This document shows positions 34,129-43,095 of a stretch of 64,000 nt of DNA, piece after piece (within the stretch, counting starts at the first letter, position 1; each line of letters starts with the position of its first letter). A model generated the notes under the pieces. That model searched no databases. It saw nothing but the letters and a program-made list of their open reading frames with translations, and was not told the DNA's origin. The stretch comes from Bacteroidales bacterium. Its GTDB lineage: Bacteria > Bacteroidota > Bacteroidia > Bacteroidales > UBA932. The stretch is from assembly GCA_017616655.1 (NCBI GenBank), contig JAFZXU010000011.1, forward strand, positions 112,261-176,260, in the 5' to 3' direction. Both the position numbers and the translations under genes were made by a program.

Positions 34129-34887
34129 TCAGGATAAGAGTGCCGCCACTCCGGCCAGGGCCAGGAAGATGTAGATGATTTTCCGAAGCCTGTCGGCGTC
34201 GAGGCGGTCGAATATCTTGTCGCCGATAGCGACTCCCAGCAGTACGGCCGGAAGGGCGATGGCAAAGAGAATCAGCACCTCGCCGGTGACGAGTCCGTGC
34301 CCGCCGCGGTATGCCGTCATCGCCAGGTTCCCTATCAGGAAATACCACTGCGTAAGGCCCAGATACTCTTCCTTGCTGTCGGCGCAGGCCAGGAAATAGA
34401 TGACCGCGGGCGGGCCCTGCATCGCGAAGAGGCCTCCCATCACTCCCGATACCGTACCCATCCCGATCTGTGCCGGGACGGTGGGGGCGATGCGGATCCT
34501 GCCGCTGACGAAAAGGAACCAGAGGCTGAGGAGAATCAATACCCCGCCCAGGATATGCTTGAGCAGGGGGCCGTCGACCCGGCTCAGAAGCCTCACGCTG
34601 AAGAAGGAAACCACCAGGAAGGTGGCGAGGATCACCAGCAGTTTGCGGCCGGGAACCTTTCCCGCCTCTTTCCTGAATACCAACTTCCTGTATTTGAAGG
34701 CGGGGATGACTGTGTTGAAGATGGCCAGCAGCCCGCTGATGGCGGTCGCCTCCCCGTACGAAGGGGCGACGTATGGCAGGGCGGTCATCATTATTATGCC
34801 GAAGCCGAAACCGGTGACACGCTGCGCAAAACTGGAGAAGGCAGCGAGCAGGAAAATCAGAATTATCGCAGTCACCGGTACCGACAT
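34129..34887 (-). CDS. TSUP (TauE/SafE) family permease
   Basis: This 252-aa inner-membrane protein has about eight hydrophobic helices and the TSUP features G-F-G-F-G near residue 28 and M-G-G-L-F-A-M-Q-G-P-P near 150-160. The family exports sulfite, sulfoacetate or other organosulfur anions. The cargo here is unknown. It starts 3 nt after the alpha/beta hydrolase stop, so the two are co-transcribed. Confidence 0.88.
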   Translation of the reverse strand: MSVPVTAIILIFLLAAFSSFAQRVTGFGFGIIMMTALPYVAPSYGEATAISGLLAIFNTVIPAFKYRKLVFRKEAGKVPGRKLLVILATFLVVSFFSVRLLSRVDGPLLKHILGGVLILLSLWFLFVSGRIRIAPTVPAQIGMGTVSGVMGGLFAMQGPPAVIYFLACADSKEEYLGLTQWYFLIGNLAMTAYRGGHGLVTGEVLILFAIALPAVLLGVAIGDKIFDRLDADRLRKIIYIFLALAGVAALLS

Positions 34888-34890
34888 GGC

Positions 34891-35796
34891 CTATGCGAGA
34901 TATGAGAGGAGGTCGTTCCAGACTTCGGCCTTGCCGGTCTCGTTGTGGATTTCGTGCCGCATTCCGGGGTAGAGTTTCAATGTAACGCGGTTGTAACCCG
35001 CCTTGCGCATCATTCCAACAGCTTCCTGAAGCGCTTTGTCGCTGATGCGGCAGGGGTCCTCGGCTCCCGAGATGAAGTGGACGGGAAGGTCGGGATGAGC
35101 CTTCGACCATCCTTTCAGCGAGTAGCAGTCCTTCATCAGGAGCAGCAGGTTGTGGAAGCCGTCTGCGGTGAAGATATACTGGCAGAGCGGGTCGTGGTGG
35201 TACTCCTCCAGAACCGCCTTGTCGGAGCAGACCCAGGCTGCGGCATAGCCCTCATCCTTGAAAGACTTGTTGTAGCTGCCGAAGGACATCGCCTGAAGCA
35301 ATTTGGAGGGATGATGCCATCCCCGTGTCATGCCGATGAGTTTGCTCAGCATTGCGCCGGCTCCCTTCGCGGGATTGTCGGAGGGGCAGCCGCAGACTAT
35401 CAGGGAGTCGATGGAGGAGTCGTAACGCTTTGCGAACGAACGCACCACCATCGAGCCCATGCTGTGGCCGAAAAGGGTGAAACGTAGGCCGGGCCACCTC
35501 TGCTTCATCCACTGACCGACAGTGCGTGTATCCTCTACCAGCGCGAGCCATCCGCCTTTGCCCATATAGCCCAGGGTCCCTGCAGCCCTGGCGGAAGCGC
35601 CGTGGCCCCGATGGTCGTGGCATACCGCAACATATCCGTTGCCCGCGAGGAACTCCATAAGCGGGAAGTAGCGTTCCTTGTGCTCGCACATTCCGTGGAC
35701 GATCTGGACGAGTCCTTTCGGATCTCCTTCGGGAGCGGCGAAGGCGACATCTATGGCTTGTTTGCCGTCAGCCGATGCAATAGTCGTATATTCCAT
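34891..35796 (-). CDS. alpha/beta hydrolase (serine aminopeptidase/monoacylglycerol lipase type)
   Basis: This 301-aa hydrolase has the H-G-M oxyanion segment near residue 34, D-H-R-G-H-G near 61 and the nucleophile elbow G-H-S-M-G-S near 111. The acid and histidine lie in S-G-A-E-D-P and G-M-R-H-E near 243 and 276. This pattern is the S33/Hydrolase_4 group of monoacylglycerol lipases. No signal peptide is present. It follows the antiporter gene after 12 nt. Confidence 0.88.
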   Translation of the reverse strand: MEYTTIASADGKQAIDVAFAAPEGDPKGLVQIVHGMCEHKERYFPLMEFLAGNGYVAVCHDHRGHGASARAAGTLGYMGKGGWLALVEDTRTVGQWMKQRWPGLRFTLFGHSMGSMVVRSFAKRYDSSIDSLIVCGCPSDNPAKGAGAMLSKLIGMTRGWHHPSKLLQAMSFGSYNKSFKDEGYAAAWVCSDKAVLEEYHHDPLCQYIFTADGFHNLLLLMKDCYSLKGWSKAHPDLPVHFISGAEDPCRISDKALQEAVGMMRKAGYNRVTLKLYPGMRHEIHNETGKAEVWNDLLSYLA

Positions 35797-35808
35797 AATG
35801 ATAAAGAG

Positions 35809-38070
35809 TTATTTCTCTGTTTCCCCGATCCACGGGCAGGAGCTTATCTCGCCTGCAACCCATACGGTGTCGCCCTCGGAGAAGCGGAATTCCGGCCCGG
35901 GGTTGGTAATGAACTCTCCTTCGCTCAGCACGCTGATCACCATGCAGTGGTACTCGCGCATATCGGTGGAGCCTAGCTGCAGGCCGGTAAGGTAGGAGTC
36001 TGGGCCGAGCACTGTCGACACCACGTCGAACTCCTGCTCTTCCAACTTCCCGATATCCTTTTCCGGCTCGAGCAGCATCGCCCTCAGTTTCTCAAGCTGT
36101 TTCGAGGTTCCCACGGCCAGCAGTTTGTCGTGGGGGAAGAGGCAGGTGTCGCCGTCCGGAATAATCAGGCTGCGGGTGCCGCGTTGGATCTTGATGATGT
36201 TGGCGCCTGTTGTGCTGCGAAGCGGAATCTCCTTGAGGGAGAGACCTGCGAACTTCGAATCCGCGGCAAGCTCTATCATCTCGAGGTGAACGTCGTAACC
36301 CGACATCTTGTCGCGCATATGGGTGGTGACAGGGCGGCTGCGTCGCTCGTTTTCCTCCTTCTCGTTGAGGTTGCGCATGAAACGGCGCTCCACCACGGAA
36401 TAGTGGTGCATCGTCCTGCGGGCCGACAGTATCAGTACGAAGCCCGCTATGACAATCATCAGGATAGCCCATCCGGCAAGGTGAAAGTGGCTGGAAATCA
36501 CCGCTATGATGAAAGAAATCGCTATGAAGGTGCGGGCGATTATGAGTCCTGCGATAGGCCATATGTTGGCGCTCTTCTCGGAGAGGAGCTTTCTCGCCGA
36601 AGAGTTGATGGAGCCCGAGTTGACCGCCATTCCGAAGAGGAACGGGGCCATCACGCCGAGGGTTATCAGCACCTCGGAGAGATTCAGGTAGAAGGGGGAG
36701 ATGTCGGGGAATATGGTAAGAAGGAGGCCGCCAAGATACTGTTTTGAGCCGATGAAGATTGCTACGAGTATCACCCCGTAGAGAATGACGCGCAGGAAGA
36801 AGGATTTCAGCAGCTTCTTCCACTCGCTGTGTTCCGCCGCTGTGGTGCGCGCTATACTGCTTTGCTGGTTCATCCTCGCCACCCATCCTGCCGGCAGCAC
36901 CTTGCAGAGGCCTCTGTATGCCGGCTCGGCAAGTTTGATCATATACGGCGTGGTGAAAGTGGTGATGACCGAGACAGCTATAATGACCGGGTAGATGAAC
37001 CCCCTCATAACTCCAAGGCTGACGCCTACTCCGGCTATGATGAAGCCGAATTCACCAAGTTGCGCAAGGCTGAATCCGGTATGGACGGCATTGTCCAGGC
37101 CGTTTCCGGTCATCAGGATTCCGGCACCTGCGAAGATGATGTGGGTGAGCATCACTATCAAGGTGATAATCAGTATCGTAGCCCAATGCTCCGCAATCAC
37201 GGCAGGGGCTACCATCATACCCACTGAGACGAAGAATATGGCGCCGAAGAGGTCCTTGATGGGCCCTACCAGTCTGTCGATATGTTCGCTCTCGATGGTC
37301 TCGGCGAGGATCGAACCCATCACGAATGCGCCGAGTGCGGAGGAGAAGCCGACCGTCTCGGCGAGTGCCACCATTCCGAAGCAGAGGCCGATGCTGACAA
37401 TCAGCAGTATCTCGTCGTTGATGTATTTGCGCGCTCTCTTGAGGACCGACGGGATGACGTAGATTCCCACAAGGAACCAGAGTATCAGGAAAAAGGCGAG
37501 TTTCGCCAGGTTGAAGAGCATCTCGCCTCCCGCGAATTTGTTGGAGACTGCCATCGTGGATAGGAGCACCATCAGGAGGATGGCGATGAGGTCCTCCACC
37601 ACGAGAGTGCCGAAGACCATGCCGGCCCAGGGCTTGTTCTTGAGTCCCATGTCGTCGTACGACTTAAGAACTACCATAGTGGATGACATCGAGAGGAGTC
37701 CGCCGAGGAATACGCTCTCCATCACGCTCCAGCCCAAAGCCTGCCCGGCGACATAGCCTATCACGAAGACTCCAAGGAATTTGCTCCCGGCTGTCACAAG
37801 GGCGCTGCTGCCTACTTTGAGCAGTTTCTTGAAGCTGAATTCGAGTCCCAGACCGAACATCAGGAAGATGATGCCGATGTCGGACCACTGGTGCACCGTC
37901 TCCTCGCTGGTGATGCCGGGGAAGAAGGAGATGTGCGGACCGATCAGGAATCCGGCTATAATGTAACCCAATATCAGCGGCTGCTTGAGCGCTTTCGAAA
38001 TTATCGTGAAAAGTCCTGCGGAGACGAGTATTATCGCAAGGTCGCGGACAAGGTGAAGTTCTTCAGTCAT
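35809..38070 (-). CDS. CPA2-family cation:proton antiporter with two TrkA-C domains
   Basis: This is a 753-aa membrane protein. Residues about 1-390 hold the 11-13 helices of a Na+/H+ exchanger domain (F-G-L-G-L-E-F-S near 74, conserved E-D in V-V-E-D-L near 155). A second hydrophobic block at 430-560 carries about five more helices. Two C-terminal TrkA-C (RCK_C) ligand-binding modules lie at about 595-665 and 675-750. It lacks the NAD-binding TrkA-N domain of KefB/KefC, and the RCK_C modules may bind a nucleotide second messenger. The start codon lies only 6 nt from its -7 box. Confidence 0.9.
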   Translation of the reverse strand: MTEELHLVRDLAIILVSAGLFTIISKALKQPLILGYIIAGFLIGPHISFFPGITSEETVHQWSDIGIIFLMFGLGLEFSFKKLLKVGSSALVTAGSKFLGVFVIGYVAGQALGWSVMESVFLGGLLSMSSTMVVLKSYDDMGLKNKPWAGMVFGTLVVEDLIAILLMVLLSTMAVSNKFAGGEMLFNLAKLAFFLILWFLVGIYVIPSVLKRARKYINDEILLIVSIGLCFGMVALAETVGFSSALGAFVMGSILAETIESEHIDRLVGPIKDLFGAIFFVSVGMMVAPAVIAEHWATILIITLIVMLTHIIFAGAGILMTGNGLDNAVHTGFSLAQLGEFGFIIAGVGVSLGVMRGFIYPVIIAVSVITTFTTPYMIKLAEPAYRGLCKVLPAGWVARMNQQSSIARTTAAEHSEWKKLLKSFFLRVILYGVILVAIFIGSKQYLGGLLLTIFPDISPFYLNLSEVLITLGVMAPFLFGMAVNSGSINSSARKLLSEKSANIWPIAGLIIARTFIAISFIIAVISSHFHLAGWAILMIVIAGFVLILSARRTMHHYSVVERRFMRNLNEKEENERRSRPVTTHMRDKMSGYDVHLEMIELAADSKFAGLSLKEIPLRSTTGANIIKIQRGTRSLIIPDGDTCLFPHDKLLAVGTSKQLEKLRAMLLEPEKDIGKLEEQEFDVVSTVLGPDSYLTGLQLGSTDMREYHCMVISVLSEGEFITNPGPEFRFSEGDTVWVAGEISSCPWIGETEK

Positions 38071-38076
38071 ATCCTA

Positions 38077-38084
38077 CAAATATA
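38077..38084 (-). promoter_or_regulatory. candidate -7 box for the antiporter, near-leaderless
   Basis: Read on the minus strand this is TATATTTG, matching TAnnTTTG. Only 6 nt separate it from the antiporter ATG, so the transcript would begin at or next to the start codon. Confidence 0.5.
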
Positions 38085-38141
38085 CAATACATTTCGTTAT
38101 CACGAAACATTATTTGGAGGATGCTCTTTATTATTTTTCGC

Positions 38142-38149
38142 TATATTTG
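38142..38149 (+). promoter_or_regulatory. candidate -7 box for the LRR lipoprotein
   Basis: TATATTTG matches TAnnTTTG, 29 nt before the ATG at 38179. The 57-nt stretch between this box and the opposing antiporter box is AT-rich and carries no ORF. Confidence 0.5.
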
Positions 38150-38178
38150 TAAGTTACAATAGCCGCAATATCATTTCG

Positions 38179-39945
38179 ATGAAAAGAATAGGACATCTGT
38201 TTTTTGCCGCTTTGGCTGCGCTGGCCCTGATCTCATGCGAGGCGACCGGCCCGGATGGTACAGGTCGCTATTGGAATGCTGATAATCAGGTCTTTACTGC
38301 TGCTTTCGAAGAGACCCGTGTCTTTCTGGACTCGGATCTTCATACCTGCTGGAATGCCGAAGACCGCATCTCTGTCTTTACTTCGGATGTTAATGAGCAA
38401 TACATTTTCGACGGACAGACGGGTGATGTCAGCGGCACTTTCAAAAAGTCACCGCAGGATCCCACGACTCCCGGAGATCCTCTTTCAGCCAATTATGCAA
38501 TATACCCATACAGGGCCACAAATGCCGTCCTGGGCGAAGGATCGCTGGCGGTTGAAATGCCTTCACTCCAGCAATATGGCCAGAATACCTTCGGCCCCGG
38601 TGCCAATACGATGGTGGCTATGACAAGCGGTCCCGCCGACAATTCGCTCTTTTTCCGGAATCTCTGCGGCGTTCTCGTTGTCAAACTCTACGGAACCGGC
38701 AAGGTGCTTTCAATCACCTTCGAAGGCAATGCCGGCGAGAAGATAGCCGGAAAGTCAGTGGTGACCGCCGCTCACGGCGCTGCACCCATTCTCTCATTTG
38801 CTGAAGACGCTACTTCCTCCATTACGGTCGACTGCGGTTCCGGAGTGACGATCGGCACTGATGCGGAGAATGCCACTGAATTCTGGTTCGTGATTCCTCC
38901 GACTGAGTTCAAGAGCGGCTTTACCGTCTCTGCACTTGGAATCAACGGAAAACATGCCGTGCTGACCACCTCGGCTTCCCGTACTATAGAGAGGAATGTA
39001 GTTATTCCCATGTACCCCGCAGAGGCCCGGTTCGAAGTGCAGGAGGGGCTCGTAGAGTTCGACGACACGGCGTTCAAGTCGTACTGCGTCAAGCAGTTCG
39101 ACAGGAACCACGACGGCGAGATTTCCTATGCGGAGGCCTCTTGGGTCGATACCCTGAAGGTCGGCAGGAAATCCATCGCCTCGATGAAGGGGTTGGAGGC
39201 GTTCATCAACCTGACTTACCTCGACTGCTCCCAGAACCGTCTTACCGCATTGAATGTGAGCAAGTGCACCAAGCTTGTCACCCTCATCTGCAACGGAAAC
39301 CTCATATCTGAACTGAGCCTTTCCAGCAACATCGACCTGAAGGTCCTCAGATGCGGCTCCAACCAGTTGAGTTCATTGAGCCTGATCAAGAATACAGAAC
39401 TTACAGAGGTTTCGTGCGATATAAACCAGCTGGCCAGCCTGGATGTCGCATTGTGCAAATCCTTGAAGACTCTCGAGTGCAGGTACAATAAGCTGACCTC
39501 CCTTAATTTGCTGGGGAACACTGAATTGTCCACTCTCAGGTGCAATAATAACGAGATTGCAAGCCTCAGCCTTCCTCTGTACGGCTCGCTGAAGGATCTC
39601 TATTGCGGCGACAACATGCTCTCCTCCCTAGACCTGGGTACCGCCCCGAATGTGGTCAATCTGTATTGCAGTAACAACAAGCTGACCTACCTGCGTTCCG
39701 GAGCAAGTGTTTCAACCCTCGATTGCAGCAATAACCTGCTTTCATCGATGGACCTCTCCAACTCGACCAGGCTGATGATACTTTATTGCGGAAGCAATCT
39801 CTTTACCACATTGGATTTAAGCCTGTTCGGTTCTCTCCGTAGCGTTTCTTGCAGCAACTGTCCAAACCTGACTACCATATATCTTAAGACCGGGCAGACG
39901 GTTTCCGTCACCTCCGATCCCGGCGTTAATATCGTCTATAAATAA
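38179..39945 (+). CDS. surface lipoprotein with leucine-rich repeats and an EF-hand-like loop
   Basis: This 588-aa protein starts with a lipoprotein signal (lipobox L-I-S-C at Cys20). Residues about 30-290 look like a fimbrillin-type beta-rich domain. An EF-hand loop D-R-N-H-D-G-E-I-S follows at about 308. From about 340 to 565 there are around ten repeats of roughly 20-21 residues with the pattern L-x-C-x-x-N-x-L-x-x-L-x-L, in which the Cys forms the usual internal ladder. It is probably a cell-surface ligand-binding protein. galK begins 9 nt downstream, apparently on the same transcript. Confidence 0.85.
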   Translation: MKRIGHLFFAALAALALISCEATGPDGTGRYWNADNQVFTAAFEETRVFLDSDLHTCWNAEDRISVFTSDVNEQYIFDGQTGDVSGTFKKSPQDPTTPGDPLSANYAIYPYRATNAVLGEGSLAVEMPSLQQYGQNTFGPGANTMVAMTSGPADNSLFFRNLCGVLVVKLYGTGKVLSITFEGNAGEKIAGKSVVTAAHGAAPILSFAEDATSSITVDCGSGVTIGTDAENATEFWFVIPPTEFKSGFTVSALGINGKHAVLTTSASRTIERNVVIPMYPAEARFEVQEGLVEFDDTAFKSYCVKQFDRNHDGEISYAEASWVDTLKVGRKSIASMKGLEAFINLTYLDCSQNRLTALNVSKCTKLVTLICNGNLISELSLSSNIDLKVLRCGSNQLSSLSLIKNTELTEVSCDINQLASLDVALCKSLKTLECRYNKLTSLNLLGNTELSTLRCNNNEIASLSLPLYGSLKDLYCGDNMLSSLDLGTAPNVVNLYCSNNKLTYLRSGASVSTLDCSNNLLSSMDLSNSTRLMILYCGSNLFTTLDLSLFGSLRSVSCSNCPNLTTIYLKTGQTVSVTSDPGVNIVYK

Positions 39946-39954
39946 TAACCAGAT

Positions 39955-41103
39955 ATGCAAAACATCATTGTTTCAAAGTTTAAAGAGATTTTCGGAACCG
40001 GTTGTGCGCTCTACGCCGCTCCGGGAAGGGTAAATCTTATTGGTGAACACACCGATTACAACGGAGGCTATGTGCTTCCAGGCGCCATCGACAAGGCGAT
40101 TTATGTGGCAATCAAGCCGAACGGCGGCGCAAAGGCCAGGATTTTTTCCGTCCAGAACGATGAAATGGCGGAGTTCCGCCTTTGCGAGTCGGATATTCCT
40201 GCTTTTCAGTGGGCAAGGTATCCCTTCGGAGTATGTATGGAGATGATCAAGCGGGACGGCAGGGTCGAAGGTTTCGACGCCGTTGTCAGCGGCGATGTTC
40301 CTCTCGGAGCCGGACTCTCTTCTTCTGCGGCTCTTTGCAGCGCATTCGCCTTTGCCTTGAACGACATATTCGGATGCGGCTTCGAGCGTGCGGAACTGGC
40401 CCTCATCGGGCAGTCGACCGAGCATAATTATGAAGGTGTAAAGTGCGGTATTATGGACCAGTTCGCCTCGATTTTCGGACGCAAGGGCAATATCATTCGG
40501 CTCAACTGCAATACTCTCGACTACGAGTATATTCCGTTCGATCCCGAGTCGGCCGGATACCGCCTGGTGCTGCTGGATACCAGGGTGAAGCACGAACTCG
40601 CTTCCTCGGCATACAACCGCCGCCGCGAGTCCTGCGAGAATGCAGTAGAAGCCATCAGGAAGCGCCACCCCGAGGTGGAAGTGCTCTGGGATGTCGAGCC
40701 TGACTGGCTTGAGGAGGTCCGCGGTGAGATCTCCGCCGAGGATTTCAAGCGTGCAGAGTATGTGACGGGGGAGAAGCAGCGCATCCAGTGCTTCTGCGAG
40801 GCTCTCGAGGAGGACGATTACGAAACCGCCGGCGAGATGATGTATCTGACCCACGAAGGGCTCAGCAAACTCTATGAGGTGAGCTGTCCTGAGCTCGATT
40901 TCCTGAACGAAGTGGCTTGTCACGAGTCTGTTACGGGCTCCAGGATGATGGGCGGCGGCTTCGGCGGCTGCACAATCAATCTGGTCGGGGCCGACAGGTA
41001 CGATGCATTCGTAGACGCCGCAAAAACAGAGTTCGCGGCCAAATTCGGCCACGAACCCTCAGTTTACGATGTCGTCATCTCCGACGGCGCAAGAAAATTA
41101 TAG
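39955..41103 (+). CDS. galK: galactokinase
   Basis: GalK (382 aa) phosphorylates alpha-D-galactose for the Leloir pathway. The GHMP family signature G-R-V-N-L-I-G-E-H-T-D-Y-N-G-G-Y lies near residues 22-37, the ATP loop G-A-G-L-S-S-S-A-A near 118, and the third motif G-G-G-F-G-G near 337. Its stop overlaps the tail of the convergent GH97 gene by 6 nt, and no terminator lies between them. galT, galE and galM are not in the window. Confidence 0.95.
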   Translation: MQNIIVSKFKEIFGTGCALYAAPGRVNLIGEHTDYNGGYVLPGAIDKAIYVAIKPNGGAKARIFSVQNDEMAEFRLCESDIPAFQWARYPFGVCMEMIKRDGRVEGFDAVVSGDVPLGAGLSSSAALCSAFAFALNDIFGCGFERAELALIGQSTEHNYEGVKCGIMDQFASIFGRKGNIIRLNCNTLDYEYIPFDPESAGYRLVLLDTRVKHELASSAYNRRRESCENAVEAIRKRHPEVEVLWDVEPDWLEEVRGEISAEDFKRAEYVTGEKQRIQCFCEALEEDDYETAGEMMYLTHEGLSKLYEVSCPELDFLNEVACHESVTGSRMMGGGFGGCTINLVGADRYDAFVDAAKTEFAAKFGHEPSVYDVVISDGARKL

Positions 41104-43083
41104 TTTCTCAAGCTTTGCGGTCCAGCCGCCGCCGGGGGCGAGGTGGATCCGGAGTATGTCGCCGGAGTTGACAGTCGTCGACTCGCGGACATAATCCCTT
41201 GCCGCCTTGGCGGCATTCTTTCCGTCTTTGAAAATAACGGCCTTGTAACTCCCCTTCGGGAGGAAGGAGAGGTCTATCTCCAGTTCTCTGGGAGTCCAGT
41301 CGGTCAGAGCTCCTATGTACCAGTCGTTTCCGCTGCGGCGAGCCATCACTATGTATTTGCCGATCTTGCCGTCGAGAGCCATCGTTTCATTCCAAACGGT
41401 CGGAACTCCGGCGATGTATTCGGTGCATTCGGGCTCCCTCATATAGTTGGAAGGGGAGTCGCACAGCATAGTCAGCGGGGCGTCGAAGATGACATACTCC
41501 GCAAGCTGGCGGCAGCGGGTGCCGAGGCTCATGGGTTCGCTATTCGACGGGGAGTAGTTCTCCTTGGAAACGTTGTGCATAGCGCCCTGGGTGTAATCCA
41601 TCGGGCCTGCCAGCATACGGATATAGGGTACCGTTACGTCGTATTCAATCTGGGCATCGTCAGTCGCCCACTTCATGTGCTCGAGGCCGTGCACGCCCTC
41701 GAAATTGACCACGTTGGGGAAGGTGCGGTGCAGGCCGGTGGGCTTGTAGGCGCCGTGGAAATCGACCATCATCCTGTACTTCGCTCCATACTGCGCGCAG
41801 CGGGTGTAGAAATTGACGATATCCTGGTCGTCACGGTTCATGAAGTCGATCTTGAAGCCTTTGACTCCCATTGCGGAATAGTAGCGGAAAACCTCCTCCA
41901 TATTGCGGTCCACGGCCCAGGTGCCGGCCCAGAGGATGATGCCTACATTCTTCCTGGCGCCATATTCCACCAGTTCCCTGACGTCAATCTCAGGTATGAC
42001 CTGGAAAAGGTCGGCCTTCTTGTTGACGGCCCAGCCTTCGTCCAGAATCACATACTCGATGCCATGCTCGGAGGCGAAGTCGATATAATACTTATATGTC
42101 TCGTTGTTGATCCCTGCCTCGAAGTCCACGCCGTAGAGGTTCCAGTCGTTCCACCAGTCCCACGCCACCTTCCCTGGCTTTACCCAGCTCCAGTCGCGTT
42201 TTTCGGGATCCTGAGCCAGCTTGTAAACAAGGTCGCTTTCGGCCAGTTCGGTATCGTTGCGGGAAATCTGGATCACGCGCCAGGGGAATACGGCACCCGG
42301 ACGGCAGCTCATCGCCACGAAGGGCTCGCGGCTGTTGACTATGCCCTGGAGCATGTTGTGGCCTCCCTGCACGGTGCTCTTAGGCGCCCTGGCATGGTAT
42401 CCCTCAAGGGTGAGGGAGTGGCCCATGTTGCAGATGTTGAGCCCGGGATAATCGAAAAGGTCAGCCTCCGTAATCGCCACCTTCATTCCTCCGGGCACCT
42501 CCACCACGAGGGGAAGGAATGCGCCGCGGCTGCTGTCCCAATCCTTGATGTTGATATGAGAATAGACATTCTCGAAGGAGCAGAAGAGCTGTTCCTCGAG
42601 GTTCTTTTTCTTGCTGTTCAGGTACGGCACGTAAGCCATCCAGTTGTCCGGGAAAGTGAAGTGCGCCTTCTCGGTGACTACGTTGAATCCCTTCTTCGAA
42701 CCCGAGACGAAGCGGTATGCGACGCCCTCGTCGTACGCCCTGAATATCAGCGAGAAATCCTTATATACCAGCTCCATCTCGTTGTAGCGGTCGTGGATTC
42801 TAGAGCGCTTGTAGACATCGGCCTTGATGACCCTGTCGCCGCTGCGGTAGTTGGTCTTCTGGAGCTTCGCACCAGGGCCGTACATCGTTCCGTCGGAAAT
42901 CAGCATCGCGATGGAGGAGGGGGCGAGGACTGTGACTCCGTCGGCCACCACCGAGTATTTGAAGTTGTCGAAGGTGACGGTGATCCTTCCGTCGGGAGAT
43001 GAAAGCTCCTGGGTCTTCTTGTCGGCCGCCTGGAGCGAAACGAGGCTCAGGCAGGCGAGGATCGAAAGCAGTATTCTCTTCAT
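41098..43083 (-). CDS. GH97 glycoside hydrolase, probably retaining alpha-galactosidase
   Basis: This 661-aa secreted hydrolase has a signal peptide (M-K-R-I-L-L-S-I-L-A, cleavage near A-D-K). The N-terminal beta-sandwich covers about 25-280, the TIM barrel about 290-560 and the C-terminal beta-domain the rest. The K-I-D-F-M-N-R-D-D-Q segment places Asp413 as nucleophile, and Glu468 in G-L-E is a candidate acid/base. This matches the retaining alpha-galactosidase branch (Asp415/Glu470 of BtGal97b, from memory) and not the inverting SusB alpha-glucosidase branch. Its position beside galK agrees. It is 12 nt downstream of folD. Confidence 0.88.
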   Translation of the reverse strand: MKRILLSILACLSLVSLQAADKKTQELSSPDGRITVTFDNFKYSVVADGVTVLAPSSIAMLISDGTMYGPGAKLQKTNYRSGDRVIKADVYKRSRIHDRYNEMELVYKDFSLIFRAYDEGVAYRFVSGSKKGFNVVTEKAHFTFPDNWMAYVPYLNSKKKNLEEQLFCSFENVYSHINIKDWDSSRGAFLPLVVEVPGGMKVAITEADLFDYPGLNICNMGHSLTLEGYHARAPKSTVQGGHNMLQGIVNSREPFVAMSCRPGAVFPWRVIQISRNDTELAESDLVYKLAQDPEKRDWSWVKPGKVAWDWWNDWNLYGVDFEAGINNETYKYYIDFASEHGIEYVILDEGWAVNKKADLFQVIPEIDVRELVEYGARKNVGIILWAGTWAVDRNMEEVFRYYSAMGVKGFKIDFMNRDDQDIVNFYTRCAQYGAKYRMMVDFHGAYKPTGLHRTFPNVVNFEGVHGLEHMKWATDDAQIEYDVTVPYIRMLAGPMDYTQGAMHNVSKENYSPSNSEPMSLGTRCRQLAEYVIFDAPLTMLCDSPSNYMREPECTEYIAGVPTVWNETMALDGKIGKYIVMARRSGNDWYIGALTDWTPRELEIDLSFLPKGSYKAVIFKDGKNAAKAARDYVRESTTVNSGDILRIHLAPGGGWTAKLEKL

Positions 43084-43095
43084 AACAGTGATGTT

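Noticed and set aside
34100-35110. Upstream extension of the small lipoprotein frame
   Set aside because: The extension covers the TSUP gene in another frame and has shadow-type composition. The lipoprotein starts at 34099.
41143-43002. 619-codon open frame antisense to GH97
   Set aside because: GH97 is complete on the other strand, and the antisense translation shows no recognisable domain.
41098-43083. Polysaccharide utilisation locus around GH97
   Set aside because: No SusC or SusD pair is present; GH97 stands alone beside galK and the hut genes.
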